Positions 9,228 to 18,033 of a DNA stretch of 64,000 bases are shown here, piece after piece. This stretch comes from Nitrospira sp. (GTDB lineage: Bacteria > Nitrospirota > Nitrospiria > Nitrospirales > Nitrospiraceae). The position numbers were made by a program, and so were the translations under genes. The notes beneath the pieces are model-generated. The model was given only the letters and a program-made list of their open reading frames with translations. It did not search any database and was not told the DNA's origin. The DNA lies in NCBI GenBank assembly GCA_009594865.1, contig VOPT01000045.1, positions 42,314 to 106,313 on the forward strand, given 5' to 3'. Position 1 is the first letter of the stretch. The number at the start of each line of letters is the position of its first letter.

Positions 9228-10948
9228 TGAGCCACCCGAACAGCAAGGCCCAGGTCGCCTATTTTTCAATGGAGATCGGGCTCAATCCCTTGATGCCCAC
9301 CTATGCGGGAGGATTGGGCGTGCTCGCAGGCGACACGATCCACAGCGCCGCCGACCTGGGCGTGCCGATGGTCGGCGTGACGCTCCTGCATCGGCGCGGC
9401 TATTTCTACCAACGTCTCGATCGAGCCGGCAGGCAGTCAGAAGAGCCGGTGGCCTGGGCGATCCCTGATTATGCCGAGCCGTTGGAACCGCGCGTGTCCG
9501 TCGAGATCGAGGGGCGGGCGGTGCAAGTCCGTGCCTGGCGGCATCTCGTGACCGGCATGTCGGGCCATACCGTTCCCGTCTACTTGCTCGATACGGATCT
9601 GCCGGAGAATAGTCCCTGGGACCGGACCATCACGGATTCGCTCTACGGCGGCGATGCACACTATCGATTGTGCCAGGAAATGGTCCTGGGGTTCGGCGGG
9701 TTCGCGCTGTTGCGCGCCCTGGGGCATGACCACATCTATCGCTACCACCTCAACGAAGGGCATGCGGCCTTGCTGGTGCTGGCTTTGATCGAGGCTGAAA
9801 TCCGCGGAGAGCCCGGAAACGGGGAGGTGCCTCCGGAGGTCATCGAGAAGGTGCGGGAGCACTGTGTGTTTACGACTCATACGCCGGTGCCGGCAGGCCA
9901 CGATCAATTCCCTGCCGATCTGGCGCACCGCGTATTGGGGAAACGTCGTTGCGACCTGGTCCAGGCCTGTCAACATCAAGGCGCCTTGAACATGACATTG
10001 CTGGCGCTGCGCGGCTCGCGATTTATCAACGGCGTGGCGATGCGGCACGGCGAGGTATCCCATTCCCTGTATCCCGGCTACCCGATTCATTCGATTACGA
10101 ATGGAGTACACGCGGTGGCTTGGGCGTCTCCGGCCTTTCAACATCTCTACGACCGTCACCTGCCTGACTGGCGGTACGATCACTTGTCACTTCGTTACGC
10201 CATCAGTATTCCCGGTACAGAAATTTGGACTGCCCATCGGGAGGCGAAGCTGGCCTTGGTCGATGTGGTGAATCGCGAGACCAACGCCGGGTTCGATCGA
10301 GATGTGTTTACGATCGGCTTCGCACGCCGTGCCACCGCGTATAAGCGAGGGATGTTGGTGTTTCGCGATGCCGAACGGTTGCAGCGATTGGGAAAACAGG
10401 TGGGCCCCATTCAGTTCGTCTTCGCGGGGAAGGCGCATCCCCAGGATCAGGACGGCAAGGACGTGATTCGGCGCATTCACGCCATGCGCGGCCCACTATC
10501 AGTCGCCTATCTGGCCAATTACGATATGACGTTGGCCAGGCTGTTGTGCGCGGGCGTCGACGTGTGGCTGAACACGCCGCTGCCGCCGATGGAAGCGTCC
10601 GGCACCAGCGGAATGAAGGCGGCGATGAACGGGGTTCCGAGCCTGAGTGTCCTGGACGGGTGGTGGGTCGAGGGGCATATCGAAGGGGTGACCGGCTGGT
10701 CGATCGGCGAGAAGCTCGACGCCTGCGCGCCCCCCTCGGAGGATATGGAGGCCTGCCATGCCGCCGCGCTCTATGACAAACTCGAACAGCACGTCCTGCC
10801 TTGCTTTTACCACGAGCGCGACACATTCATCGACATCATGAAGCACGCGATTGCGATTAACGGGGCGTTTTTCAACACGCAGCGCATGGTCGGGCAATAT
10901 CTGCGCAATGCCTATCGGTTGGTGGATCAGGCCGTCAACGGAGCATAG
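9227..10948 (+). CDS. glgP: Alpha-glucan phosphorylase (short GT35 type)
   Basis: A 573-residue GT35 phosphorylase, which releases glucose-1-phosphate from glycogen or maltodextrin with pyridoxal phosphate. Recognisable parts are AYFSMEIGLNPLMPTYAGGLG at the start, HLNEGHAALL, FTTHTPVPAGHDQF, GFARRATAYKRG and the PLP-lysine region MEASGTSGMKAAMNG near residue 460. Its length fits the compact thermophile/bacterial type rather than the ~800-residue E. coli enzyme. The start codon overlaps the treT stop. Glucose-1-phosphate made here could feed the NDP-glucose used by TreT (inference). Confidence 0.92.
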   Translation: MSHPNSKAQVAYFSMEIGLNPLMPTYAGGLGVLAGDTIHSAADLGVPMVGVTLLHRRGYFYQRLDRAGRQSEEPVAWAIPDYAEPLEPRVSVEIEGRAVQVRAWRHLVTGMSGHTVPVYLLDTDLPENSPWDRTITDSLYGGDAHYRLCQEMVLGFGGFALLRALGHDHIYRYHLNEGHAALLVLALIEAEIRGEPGNGEVPPEVIEKVREHCVFTTHTPVPAGHDQFPADLAHRVLGKRRCDLVQACQHQGALNMTLLALRGSRFINGVAMRHGEVSHSLYPGYPIHSITNGVHAVAWASPAFQHLYDRHLPDWRYDHLSLRYAISIPGTEIWTAHREAKLALVDVVNRETNAGFDRDVFTIGFARRATAYKRGMLVFRDAERLQRLGKQVGPIQFVFAGKAHPQDQDGKDVIRRIHAMRGPLSVAYLANYDMTLARLLCAGVDVWLNTPLPPMEASGTSGMKAAMNGVPSLSVLDGWWVEGHIEGVTGWSIGEKLDACAPPSEDMEACHAAALYDKLEQHVLPCFYHERDTFIDIMKHAIAINGAFFNTQRMVGQYLRNAYRLVDQAVNGA

Positions 10949-10952
10949 CCGT

Positions 10953-11489
10953 ATGGCGCAGAATCACGACATCATGCAGTCCGACTACAATCATCTGTTG
11001 ACGCTCTGGACCGCCGGCGTTCGCGATTACCACACCATGTTGTCGGATTACCTGACGGCCAACTCCATCTTTGTCGCGGTCATCGGCCTGCTCGTGTCCC
11101 GCGAATCCCTGGCCCTGCCGTTTACGCTGGTCATTGTGTTGCTGAGCACGATTGGAATTCTCATGAGTGCGCAGATGGCGATCGTGTTGGGGCGGTTTTC
11201 CGGACAGAACGCGTTGTGGGAATGGCAGCTGCGGGGAATTGAATCCCTGCCGGATTGGCGGGACCGGAAGCCGGTCAGTATGCTCTATCGGTTGCGCGAG
11301 TATCGGGAAACGATTGTGGATGAGACGAATGAGCCGCGCTCGTTCGCGCCCTCCTGGGCCTTCCGGCAACACCGTCAATGGTGGGCGCACCGGGCGGTCA
11401 GCTTTCCCTGGTTTTTCGGCACAGTCTACGGCCTCTTTCTGTTGTGGGGCGTGACACAGATTGCCACGTCGGGCATGATGTTCTGGTAA
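10953..11489 (+). CDS. Hypothetical membrane protein
   Basis: A 178-residue protein, 4 bases after glgP. A hydrophilic N-terminus (DYNHLLTLWTAGVRDYHTML) is followed by two adjacent helices (about 35-85), a cytoplasmic middle segment rich in Arg/Trp, and a final helix (150-172). No family with known function was recognised. ATG 10953 begins the frame after the glgP stop; the ribosome site is weak (GGAGC at 10940-10944), which suggests coupled translation. It is probably the last gene of the treT-glgP transcript. Confidence 0.6.
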   Translation: MAQNHDIMQSDYNHLLTLWTAGVRDYHTMLSDYLTANSIFVAVIGLLVSRESLALPFTLVIVLLSTIGILMSAQMAIVLGRFSGQNALWEWQLRGIESLPDWRDRKPVSMLYRLREYRETIVDETNEPRSFAPSWAFRQHRQWWAHRAVSFPWFFGTVYGLFLLWGVTQIATSGMMFW

Positions 11490-11594
11490 CCGGCCGGTTA
11501 GACGCGTAGTCCCGCCGGTCTCGTCTTTCTGTTCGACTCTCTCCCCGCGGCCGTCTGTTCGTCGCATGCCTACATGAGCCCGGGATGAAGACCG

Positions 11595-11612
11595 CATGAA
11601 GAACTCTTCATG
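11595..11612. promoter_or_regulatory. Palindrome upstream of two-component operon (site 1)
   Basis: CATGAAGAACTCTTCATG: two perfect 8-base arms, CATGAAGA and TCTTCATG, with a 2-base centre, 97 bases before the response regulator start. An almost identical site lies after the kinase gene (13887-13904). Position and symmetry suggest the binding site of the response regulator itself (inference). Confidence 0.6.
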
Positions 11613-11708
11613 GAGGGAAACCGCTGCTCGGTCCCTGCTATGATGGCGCTATTCCACGGGACGATGGCCCCTGTTTGCCGGTACGGTTGCCAATGAAACG
11701 AGGCATGT

Positions 11709-12383
11709 ATGCGAATTCTGGTCATCGAAGACGATGTCGATCTGGCACAATTTCTCCGTAAAGGATTGGAAGAAGAGCGGCATACGGTGGAGGTGGCCGC
11801 CGACGGCGAAACCGGACTCATGCTGGCCGTGGATGAGAGTTACGATCTGCTGATCGTGGATGTGATGCTGCCCAAGGTGGACGGGCTCACGCTGTGCCGC
11901 CGACTTCGTGAACGGGGAAACCGGTCTCCCATTCTGCTGCTCACCGCGCGGGATTCGGTGGAGGACAAGGTCGCCGGCCTCGACGCGGGAGCAGATGATT
12001 ATCTGACGAAACCCTTTGCGTTCACCGAACTCGTTGCGCGCATCAGAGCCCTCTTGCGGCGAGGCGGGCCGCACATCGGCAGCCGCCTGAAGGCCAAGGA
12101 TCTGGAAATGGACCCGGCCTCCAGGCGGGTGTGGCGGGCGGGGAAAGAAATCACGCTCACGAGCAAAGAGTTTTCCCTGTTGGAATTTCTGCTCAGGAAC
12201 CGCGATATCGTCCTCACCCGCACGGCGATTCTGGAGCGCGTGTGGGGGTTGAACTATGATCCGATGACGAACGTGGTGGATGTCTACATCCGTTCCTTGC
12301 GCGTGAAAATCGACCGGGATTTCGCCTTCCCCTTGATCGCGACCGTGCGCGGCGTGGGCTACAAGCTGGAGGCGAGTGAGTGA
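11709..12383 (+). CDS. OmpR/CopR-type response regulator
   Basis: A 224-residue regulator with receiver domain 1-118 (acidic pair ED at residues 7-8, phospho-acceptor Asp51 in LLIVDVMLP, Lys in LTKPF) and a winged-helix DNA-binding domain 125-222 (SKEFSLLEFLLRN, TNVVDVYIRSLRVKI, RGVGYKLE). It is closest in style to the CopR/CusR group that answers metal or envelope stress. It overlaps the kinase start by four bases (GTGA). The two CATGAAGA-N2-TCTTCATG palindromes around the operon are likely its operators. Confidence 0.88.
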   Translation: MRILVIEDDVDLAQFLRKGLEEERHTVEVAADGETGLMLAVDESYDLLIVDVMLPKVDGLTLCRRLRERGNRSPILLLTARDSVEDKVAGLDAGADDYLTKPFAFTELVARIRALLRRGGPHIGSRLKAKDLEMDPASRRVWRAGKEITLTSKEFSLLEFLLRNRDIVLTRTAILERVWGLNYDPMTNVVDVYIRSLRVKIDRDFAFPLIATVRGVGYKLEASE

Positions 12384-13804
12384 GCAGCTTTCGCGCCCAG
12401 TTCCGGCTGTATACGGTCGCCATGATCGCGGCCTTATTGGGTGGATTCAACGTGGTCGTCTACACGGGCTTTCATAGTCTGTTGCAGCAATATGTGGATG
12501 GCCGTCTGTTCGGTTTTGCGGATACCCTGGCCGAGTTGATCGAGCAACGACCGGAACTCCTGAAACGATCGGACCATGAGATCGTGGTGCCGCGTGGCGC
12601 ACAGGTGGCCGACGACCGGATGAAGGAACTCCGGGAACTGTCGCATTCCGTCCATATTCTGGCCCTCGATGGGACGGTCGTCTGGCAGGGGAGCGGCGTG
12701 GTGCCCAGGCCGTCGGTCGATGAGGCGGTGCTGACGCGAGGCAAGCGGGGCGAAGTGGTGTATGAGACGCTCGAGATGGATTCAGGGGCGTCGGTGCGCC
12801 AGGTATTTGTTCCGATCCGGCAGCAGGATGAAGTGCGCTACCTGCTGCAAGCGGAAGAGTCCCTGGCGTTTTTTCGACGGACCCATCGAAGTCTCATGGG
12901 CCTGCTCATGCTTGGGTCGGTTGCCGTCCTGGCCACATCCTGGTTCGGCAGCGGATGGTTGGCTCGGAAGGTGCTCGATCCGGTGGAAGCCTTGAGTCGC
13001 ACGGCCGAAGGTATTTCGGAGTCAGCCCTGCGTTCGCGCGCCAACCTGAATGCGCCGTTTGAAGAATTCGAACGGTTGGCTCAAGCATTCAATGCGATGC
13101 TGGACCGGTTGCAGCGGGCGTCCGAGAGCCAGCGCCGGTTTACCGACTATGCCGCGCATGAGATGAAAACCCCGCTGACTGTGATGCAGGGCAATTTGGA
13201 AGTCGCCTTGCAGCGCTCGCGGTCGGCCGACGATTATCGCGACGTACTCGTCTCGAATCTCGAACAGGTGCAGCGCCTCATCGTGTTGACCCGGTCGCTC
13301 CTCACGCTCGCCCGCTTTGCCGGCGAGCGGCCGCCGGTAGAGCTGTCGGTGCTGGCGCTTCAGCCGTTGCTCAAAGAATTGATCGATGACCTGACGCCCG
13401 TCGCAGAGGACCGGCATCTGACATTGGTACTCGAAGAGGAGCCGGTACAGCCGGTGTTGGGAGATGCCGAACGGCTCAAGCAGGTGTTCATCAATTTGCT
13501 GGATAACGCCATGCGCTATACGGATCCGGGAGGAACCGTGGCGTTATGTCTGAGCAGCGCGCAGAATCAGGTGCGTGTGGCTGTTCGCGATACCGGGCAG
13601 GGGATTGCCCGCGAACATCTGCCGCATCTCTTCGAACCGTTTTACCGGACCGATCCGGCTCGCGCCAGGGATTCAGGCGGACATGGCCTCGGCCTTCCGA
13701 TCGTGAAAGAAATTGTGGAAGCGCATCATGGCGCGATTGCCGTGGAAAGTGAAGTGGGAAAAGGGTCGATCTTCACGCTGACATTGCCCGCCGTCCACAC
13801 GTAA
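12380..13804 (+). CDS. Membrane sensor histidine kinase
   Basis: A 474-residue kinase starting with GTG inside the regulator stop. Order: helix 10-32, periplasmic sensor domain about 35-165, helix 172-195, HAMP 196-248, HisKA with phospho-acceptor His260 (YAAHEMKTPL), and HATPase domain to the end (NLLDNAMRYTDPGG, GQGIAREHLPHLFEPF, GLGLPIVKEIVEAH). It phosphorylates the partner regulator. The sensor domain has no recognisable ligand fold; the CusS-like layout suggests metal or periplasmic stress, which is inference. Confidence 0.88.
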   Translation: MSSFRAQFRLYTVAMIAALLGGFNVVVYTGFHSLLQQYVDGRLFGFADTLAELIEQRPELLKRSDHEIVVPRGAQVADDRMKELRELSHSVHILALDGTVVWQGSGVVPRPSVDEAVLTRGKRGEVVYETLEMDSGASVRQVFVPIRQQDEVRYLLQAEESLAFFRRTHRSLMGLLMLGSVAVLATSWFGSGWLARKVLDPVEALSRTAEGISESALRSRANLNAPFEEFERLAQAFNAMLDRLQRASESQRRFTDYAAHEMKTPLTVMQGNLEVALQRSRSADDYRDVLVSNLEQVQRLIVLTRSLLTLARFAGERPPVELSVLALQPLLKELIDDLTPVAEDRHLTLVLEEEPVQPVLGDAERLKQVFINLLDNAMRYTDPGGTVALCLSSAQNQVRVAVRDTGQGIAREHLPHLFEPFYRTDPARARDSGGHGLGLPIVKEIVEAHHGAIAVESEVGKGSIFTLTLPAVHT

Positions 13805-13886
13805 CAGTCCGTCGGGATCATCCCCTTCCTCGTGCTCGTGTCTGTCTCATCGTCGGTGTGCTCCATCGCCATCCCATGCGCTTCAG

Positions 13887-13904
13887 CATGAAGAATTCTT
13901 CATG
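13887..13904. promoter_or_regulatory. Palindrome downstream of kinase, upstream of small membrane gene (site 2)
   Basis: CATGAAGAATTCTTCATG is a perfect 18-base palindrome, one base different from site 1. It lies 97 bases before the start of the 36-residue gene at 14002, the same distance as site 1 from the regulator start. This suggests a second promoter controlled by the same regulator, driving the small protein and the nucleotidyltransferase-like gene. Confidence 0.6.
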
Positions 13905-14001
13905 TGCCGTTCATCGGCACTTCATCTAGCCCGGCTAGAGTGTGGTGACGGAGCGCAATCGGGACGGTTTCCTACACACCAGATGAAGAAAGGGCGAAGC
14001 G

Positions 14002-14112
14002 ATGAAACAGGTCACCACCTTGGCGCCGGCGATGTTGCTCATGGTCTTGGTCATGGCCGCGATGGGAATCATGATCTTCTGGGGCCTGTCCCTGCTCGAC
14101 TTATCCCAGTGA
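14002..14112 (+). CDS. Small single-helix membrane protein (36 aa)
   Basis: A short frame beginning MKQVTTLAPAMLLM and ending LLDLSQ, with one membrane helix rich in Met and Ala (about residues 9-30). The GAAAGGGCGAAGC ribosome site precedes ATG 14002. It sits between regulatory palindrome site 2 and the next gene, whose ribosome site begins 11 bases after this stop. Small membrane proteins under two-component control often modulate a kinase or transporter; that role is speculative. Confidence 0.55.
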   Translation: MKQVTTLAPAMLLMVLVMAAMGIMIFWGLSLLDLSQ

Positions 14113-14132
14113 CGCAACGAGAGGAGGACACC

Positions 14133-15143
14133 ATGGGAGACGCAGGGGATCATTCCGGCCGGCGATGGTCGATCGTCCTCGCGGGAGGAGACGGAGTCCG
14201 GATGCAGCCGGTCGTGACGAGGTGGTTGGGCCGGACGATGCCGAATCACTATTGTCGATATCTCGGAACCAGGTCTCTGTTCCAGCATACGCTTGACCGC
14301 ATGCTCTGCGTGACGAGTCCGGCTCGTTCGCTCGTGGTGGTCGGGCGTGGTCATCACGAAGCCTGGGCACAGATCGGCCGGCGGAATCCCGGCATGGTCT
14401 TGGTGCAACCGCGTAATGCCGGCACGGCGGCCGGAGTATTTCTTCCCTTGACCTATATTCGTGCGCGGGATCCGAAGGCGACGGTGGTGATGGCTCCCGC
14501 CAATCAATTTGTCTATCCCGAAGATCGCCTGCTCGGGGAGATACTGTACGCGGTCCGGGCGGTGGAAAAGTTGCCGGCGAAGGTGGTGGGGCTCGCCGCG
14601 CGCCCGGATGGACCGGATAGTGAGTATGGCTGGATCAAAGCCGATCGTGAACTCATCAGGCTCGGCCTCCGGTCGATCCGGGCGGTCAACACCGTCTTGC
14701 ACCGGCCGGATCCCCAGTTGGCGCGCTTGGCCTATGCCTCGGGAGCACTGTGGCAGACGGGGATCATGGCGGCCCATGTTGAGACGTGGTGGAATCTGGG
14801 CCGGAGCGTTCTGCCGGACATGATGAGACTCTTCGAACGACTGGGCGAGGCGATCGATACTCCGAAGGAACCACAGGTCCTTCGCGAGATTTACGAGCGT
14901 ATGCCGGTCCGGAGTCTCTCACGCGATCTCCTGGCTGCTGTCCCCGGCGCAACAGCCGTGATGGAAATGCATGGCGTCTGGTGGAGCGATTGGAGTCATC
15001 CGGAACGCATCATGCGCACGCTGATACGGCTGGGCCGGGAGACGGCCTCGGTCATGCCGCATCTGAGAGCCGCGGTGGCTGCCGTCCCATCCGCGCAGGC
15101 GCTCGATACCGTCATGGCGCATCGTACGATGGACGACTGGTAG
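14133..15143 (+). CDS. Mannose-1-phosphate guanylyltransferase-like protein
   Basis: A 336-residue member of the nucleotidyltransferase family that makes GDP-mannose-type sugars. The signature SIVLAGGDGVRMQP, the segment SLFQHTLDRM and the middle VVMAPANQFVYPEDRLL fit the family fold. The usual PKQ motif, whose lysine binds the sugar phosphate, reads MPNH (about residue 36), so normal activity is doubtful. Ribosome site GAGGAGGA precedes ATG 14133. It may be a diverged or regulatory paralogue controlled by the adjacent two-component system. Confidence 0.65.
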   Translation: MGDAGDHSGRRWSIVLAGGDGVRMQPVVTRWLGRTMPNHYCRYLGTRSLFQHTLDRMLCVTSPARSLVVVGRGHHEAWAQIGRRNPGMVLVQPRNAGTAAGVFLPLTYIRARDPKATVVMAPANQFVYPEDRLLGEILYAVRAVEKLPAKVVGLAARPDGPDSEYGWIKADRELIRLGLRSIRAVNTVLHRPDPQLARLAYASGALWQTGIMAAHVETWWNLGRSVLPDMMRLFERLGEAIDTPKEPQVLREIYERMPVRSLSRDLLAAVPGATAVMEMHGVWWSDWSHPERIMRTLIRLGRETASVMPHLRAAVAAVPSAQALDTVMAHRTMDDW

Positions 15144-15493
15144 CGAGAGGGCGCGACGCGACGGCGGCGATGGAATGCCCGGCCGGCCGAATGTCCGCTG
15201 TCCCCGGCACAGCGGGGAGTATTGCCTCACCAGTCGAGGAGGCGCTGCTGCAAATGGCAACAATGGGTCAGAGTCGCGGTCTGGTCATCCGGCAGAATGC
15301 GGCCTCGATGGCGGACTTGCGTTCGCGGATCACTGGAGAGTCGTGGCATTTGTTTTGCGTGAACGACCACTGCAGTGGCTCACGCCCATCCCTCGTTTTG
15401 TCATGAGTCCCGCGCTCCGTTCAGTCTTCGACCGGCGTTCTCCGATGGACCTCCGGTTGTCCAACAATCGTCCAATATTGTGAAGGAGCAGCC
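15144..15493. other. 350-bp intergenic region
   Basis: No convincing gene. A 78-codon + frame (15171-15404) exists, but it has no good ribosome site and unremarkable composition. The end contains the usp ribosome site AAGGAGC. The CCAACAATCGTCCAATATTG stretch at 15460-15480 is AT-richer than its surroundings and may be part of the usp promoter, though no clear -10/-35 pair was assigned. Confidence 0.4.
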
Positions 15494-16474
15494 ATGACGA
15501 CACCACCAATCGTGAAGCACATCTTATTCGCCACGGACTTTTCAGAGGATGCCAGCCGCGCTCAAGAGTATGCGGTGCATCTCGCCGGCGCCTACGAGGC
15601 CAAGCTGGATGTCTTGCATGTGATCGAGGCCCCCCGTGAGATCCCTGCAGATACGGACTCGTTGGGCACGGCCGGGCGATCGCGGGCGGCCGCCGCACGA
15701 CAATTGGAAGCGGTGCGGGACGACCTGGCGCGCCGGGGCACGCCGGCCAGAGTCAGGCTGCTGCTGGGACATCCCGGCGAGCATATTCATCATGTCGCCA
15801 GAGAGCAGGGCGTCGATCTGCTTGTGCTGGGCGCGCAGGGGCGCACCAATACGCTCTATGGACAGATCGGGAAGACGGCGGAGCGATTGATCCAGGAGGG
15901 GCCCTGTCCGATTCTGGCGGTGCCCGGCTCCCGGAAGGACGCCGTCGAGGTGTTGCCGGTCGATAGACCGGCGCTGATTCGGCGTATTCTGGCGCCACTG
16001 GATTTTTCGACGCCCTCGCTGGATGCGGTGGAATATGCCGTGCACCTGGCTCATGGTGTCGGTGCGGCGGTGACGCTGATACACGTGCTGGAGCCGGCCT
16101 CGTATGATCTGGATTGTGGCCTCGGAGTCATCGAAGACGAATCGTCGAAGCGAGACTACTGGAATCGGCAACTGATGGACCTTCGAGAGATCGTGACAGC
16201 GTTCGGGCTTCCGGTTGACGTGGAAATTTGCGCCGGCGTTCCTTCCGATTCCATTCTGGCCTGTGCATTGCGGCAACAGACCGACCTCATTGTGATGGGG
16301 ACGCACGGGCGGCGAGGAATCTCGCCGGAGCGATGCGGCAGTGTCGCGGAGGCGGTGTTGCGCCGGGCGACATGTCCGGTGTTGACCGTGAAAACAGGGA
16401 AGTTCGAGTCAGGCCACCGCCGGGTGGTGCCCAGTGTGCTGGACCGGCACGTCATCAAAGGAGAGAAAGCATGA
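15494..16474 (+). CDS. Tandem universal stress protein
   Basis: A 326-residue protein with two UspA domains (about 1-150 and 160-300). Each has the G-x2-G-x9-G-type ATP-binding loop (GAQGRTNTLYGQIGKTAE and GTHGRRGISPERCGSVAE). UspA proteins protect cells during stress by an unclear mechanism involving nucleotide binding. AAGGAGCAGCC ribosome site before ATG 15494. The stop overlaps the next start (ATGA). Confidence 0.88.
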   Translation: MTTPPIVKHILFATDFSEDASRAQEYAVHLAGAYEAKLDVLHVIEAPREIPADTDSLGTAGRSRAAAARQLEAVRDDLARRGTPARVRLLLGHPGEHIHHVAREQGVDLLVLGAQGRTNTLYGQIGKTAERLIQEGPCPILAVPGSRKDAVEVLPVDRPALIRRILAPLDFSTPSLDAVEYAVHLAHGVGAAVTLIHVLEPASYDLDCGLGVIEDESSKRDYWNRQLMDLREIVTAFGLPVDVEICAGVPSDSILACALRQQTDLIVMGTHGRRGISPERCGSVAEAVLRRATCPVLTVKTGKFESGHRRVVPSVLDRHVIKGEKA

Positions 16475-16884
16475 ATGCTCAGAAAGTGTGCATGACCGCC
16501 GTGGACTTGTCTCGCTTGAGAGATGTGCTGAAGGCCCGCACGAGCGTCGGGCGGGATCGAGACCATCTGGATAGCTTGGAACAGGAGCTGGATCGTGCTG
16601 ACGTCGTGGAGCCCTCTGCCATTCCTCCCAATGTGGTCACCATGAACTCTCAAGTCCGGATCGAAGATGTGGAGACCGGCCTGGAAAGCGTCTATACGTT
16701 GGTATTTCCTTCGGATGCCAGCATCGGAGAGAGGAAAATCTCCATCCTTGCGCCCATCGGAACGGCGTTGCTGGGTTCCCGGGTGGGCTCGACGGTCAAT
16801 TGGTCTGTGCCGGCGGGCAGGCGAACCGTGCGTATCAAAGAGGTGCTGTACCAACCTGAGGCTGCAGGCGATTATCATCTCTAA
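16471..16884 (+). CDS. rnk: Rnk/GreA-like nucleoside diphosphate kinase regulator
   Basis: A 137-residue protein with a short N-terminal helical part and a C-terminal GreA/GreB-like domain (about 55-130: VTMNSQVRIEDVETG, YTLVFPSDAS, ISILAPIGTALLG). This is the layout of Rnk, which binds RNA polymerase near the secondary channel and affects nucleotide pools. GreA-type cleavage activity is not expected because the long coiled-coil is absent. It is translationally coupled to the upstream usp gene, suggesting a shared stress response. Confidence 0.8.
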   Translation: MNAQKVCMTAVDLSRLRDVLKARTSVGRDRDHLDSLEQELDRADVVEPSAIPPNVVTMNSQVRIEDVETGLESVYTLVFPSDASIGERKISILAPIGTALLGSRVGSTVNWSVPAGRRTVRIKEVLYQPEAAGDYHL

Positions 16885-16995
16885 GCGGCCGGTGCCGAAG
16901 GCATCAGAGTGGCTCATTGGTTGAGCGCACTGAAGGCGGCCGGATGTCCGTCGTGTCCTGGCTCAATGTACGCACAGCACAGTTCGGAGGGAGCA

Positions 16996-17430
16996 ATGGA
17001 CGTACGCAGTAAGGTGTATACGTATCGAACAGCGGTTCAGTGGACGGAGCAGAAAAAAGGGACGATCTCGAGTGAAGGCAAGCCGGAGATTCAGGTGGCG
17101 ACACCGCCTGAGTTCAAGGGGCATGAAGGCATCTGGTCGCCGGAGGATTTGTACGTGGCGGCGGCGAACATCTGTCTCATGACCACATTCTTGGCCGTGG
17201 CGGAGCGGGGCGGACTGGCGTTCACCGCGTATCGTGGCGAAGCGGAAGGTCGTCTGGAACTTGTGGAAGGAAAGTTTCAGGTGACGGTGATTACCCTGCG
17301 TCCCCACATCACGCTTCCATCCAGAGGTGATGCCGCGAAAGCCAGAGAACTCATCGAAAAGGCGGAAGCGAACTGCCTGATCTCCAATTCGATGAAAACG
17401 CGTATCATCCTGGAGCCCACGATCACCTGA
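16996..17430 (+). CDS. OsmC/Ohr family peroxide-reducing protein
   Basis: A 144-residue OsmC-fold protein. Two cysteines typical of the family are present: AAANICLMTTF (about residue 54) and EANCLISNSM (about residue 130), which reduce organic peroxides through a cysteine pair. GGAGGGAGC ribosome site before ATG 16996. A second OsmC-family gene is at 22382. The following 214 bases hold no gene. Confidence 0.8.
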   Translation: MDVRSKVYTYRTAVQWTEQKKGTISSEGKPEIQVATPPEFKGHEGIWSPEDLYVAAANICLMTTFLAVAERGGLAFTAYRGEAEGRLELVEGKFQVTVITLRPHITLPSRGDAAKARELIEKAEANCLISNSMKTRIILEPTIT

Positions 17431-17644
17431 TTGTTTCGGCTGTGGCATCTTGCGCCAGGACCAGGTGTGGGATGGGGTGATTCTCTCCACTCCCTCGCGG
17501 GCTTGCCCGACCCGCTACTGTGAAACCTCTTAATCCCACGCGTTGACGGCCGATCCTCATGCCGGTTCTATTGGCATGGGGATCGCATCTGTTGTGGCAT
17601 GCTCCGGGATCTCGCTCTTGCGGGCGTTCAGAAAGGGGCGCATC

Positions 17645-18010
17645 ATGAACCTCCGAGTCGGAGTGAGTGGTCTCGCGCAGGCGATCCTCTTCTCGGCGCT
17701 TGTAGCCGGCGTGTATGCCGGCACCGGGGACGCAGGCAAGGGGAAGATGCTCTATGCCAATCTGTGCATCCGCTGCCATGGGGTGGAAGGCAAGGGGAAC
17801 GGCCCGATGACCTTCACGCCGCCGGTCGCCGACCTCACCGCTCCCGCCGCGCAGGCCAAGTTGGACGCGACCGTGTTACGAACGATTCATGATGGTCGAC
17901 AGGATACGGCGATGGGCGCCTGGAAATTTGTTCTGTCCGAAGAAGATATGCGCGACGTCACGGCCTATCTGCGGCAACTGGGTAGTGAGGCCGGCCGGGG
18001 ACGTCCTTAA
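17645..18010 (+). CDS. Monohaem cytochrome c
   Basis: A 121-residue exported class I cytochrome c with signal peptide (residues 1-25, ending VYAG), haem motif CIRCHG and a distal Met in TAMGAWKF. It probably shuttles electrons in the periplasm. The ATG at 17645 follows GAAAGGGGC. It begins the electron-transfer region and is closely similar in layout to the cytochrome at 20924, including the segment A-D-L-T-x-x-A-x-Q-A-K between haem and distal ligand. Confidence 0.85.
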   Translation: MNLRVGVSGLAQAILFSALVAGVYAGTGDAGKGKMLYANLCIRCHGVEGKGNGPMTFTPPVADLTAPAAQAKLDATVLRTIHDGRQDTAMGAWKFVLSEEDMRDVTAYLRQLGSEAGRGRP

Positions 18011-18033
18011 AAAGAAATGGAACCTGTCATCGT

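Noticed and set aside
15171..15404. 78-codon plus-strand frame before the usp gene
   Set aside because: Weak start context and no recognisable pattern; treated as non-coding.
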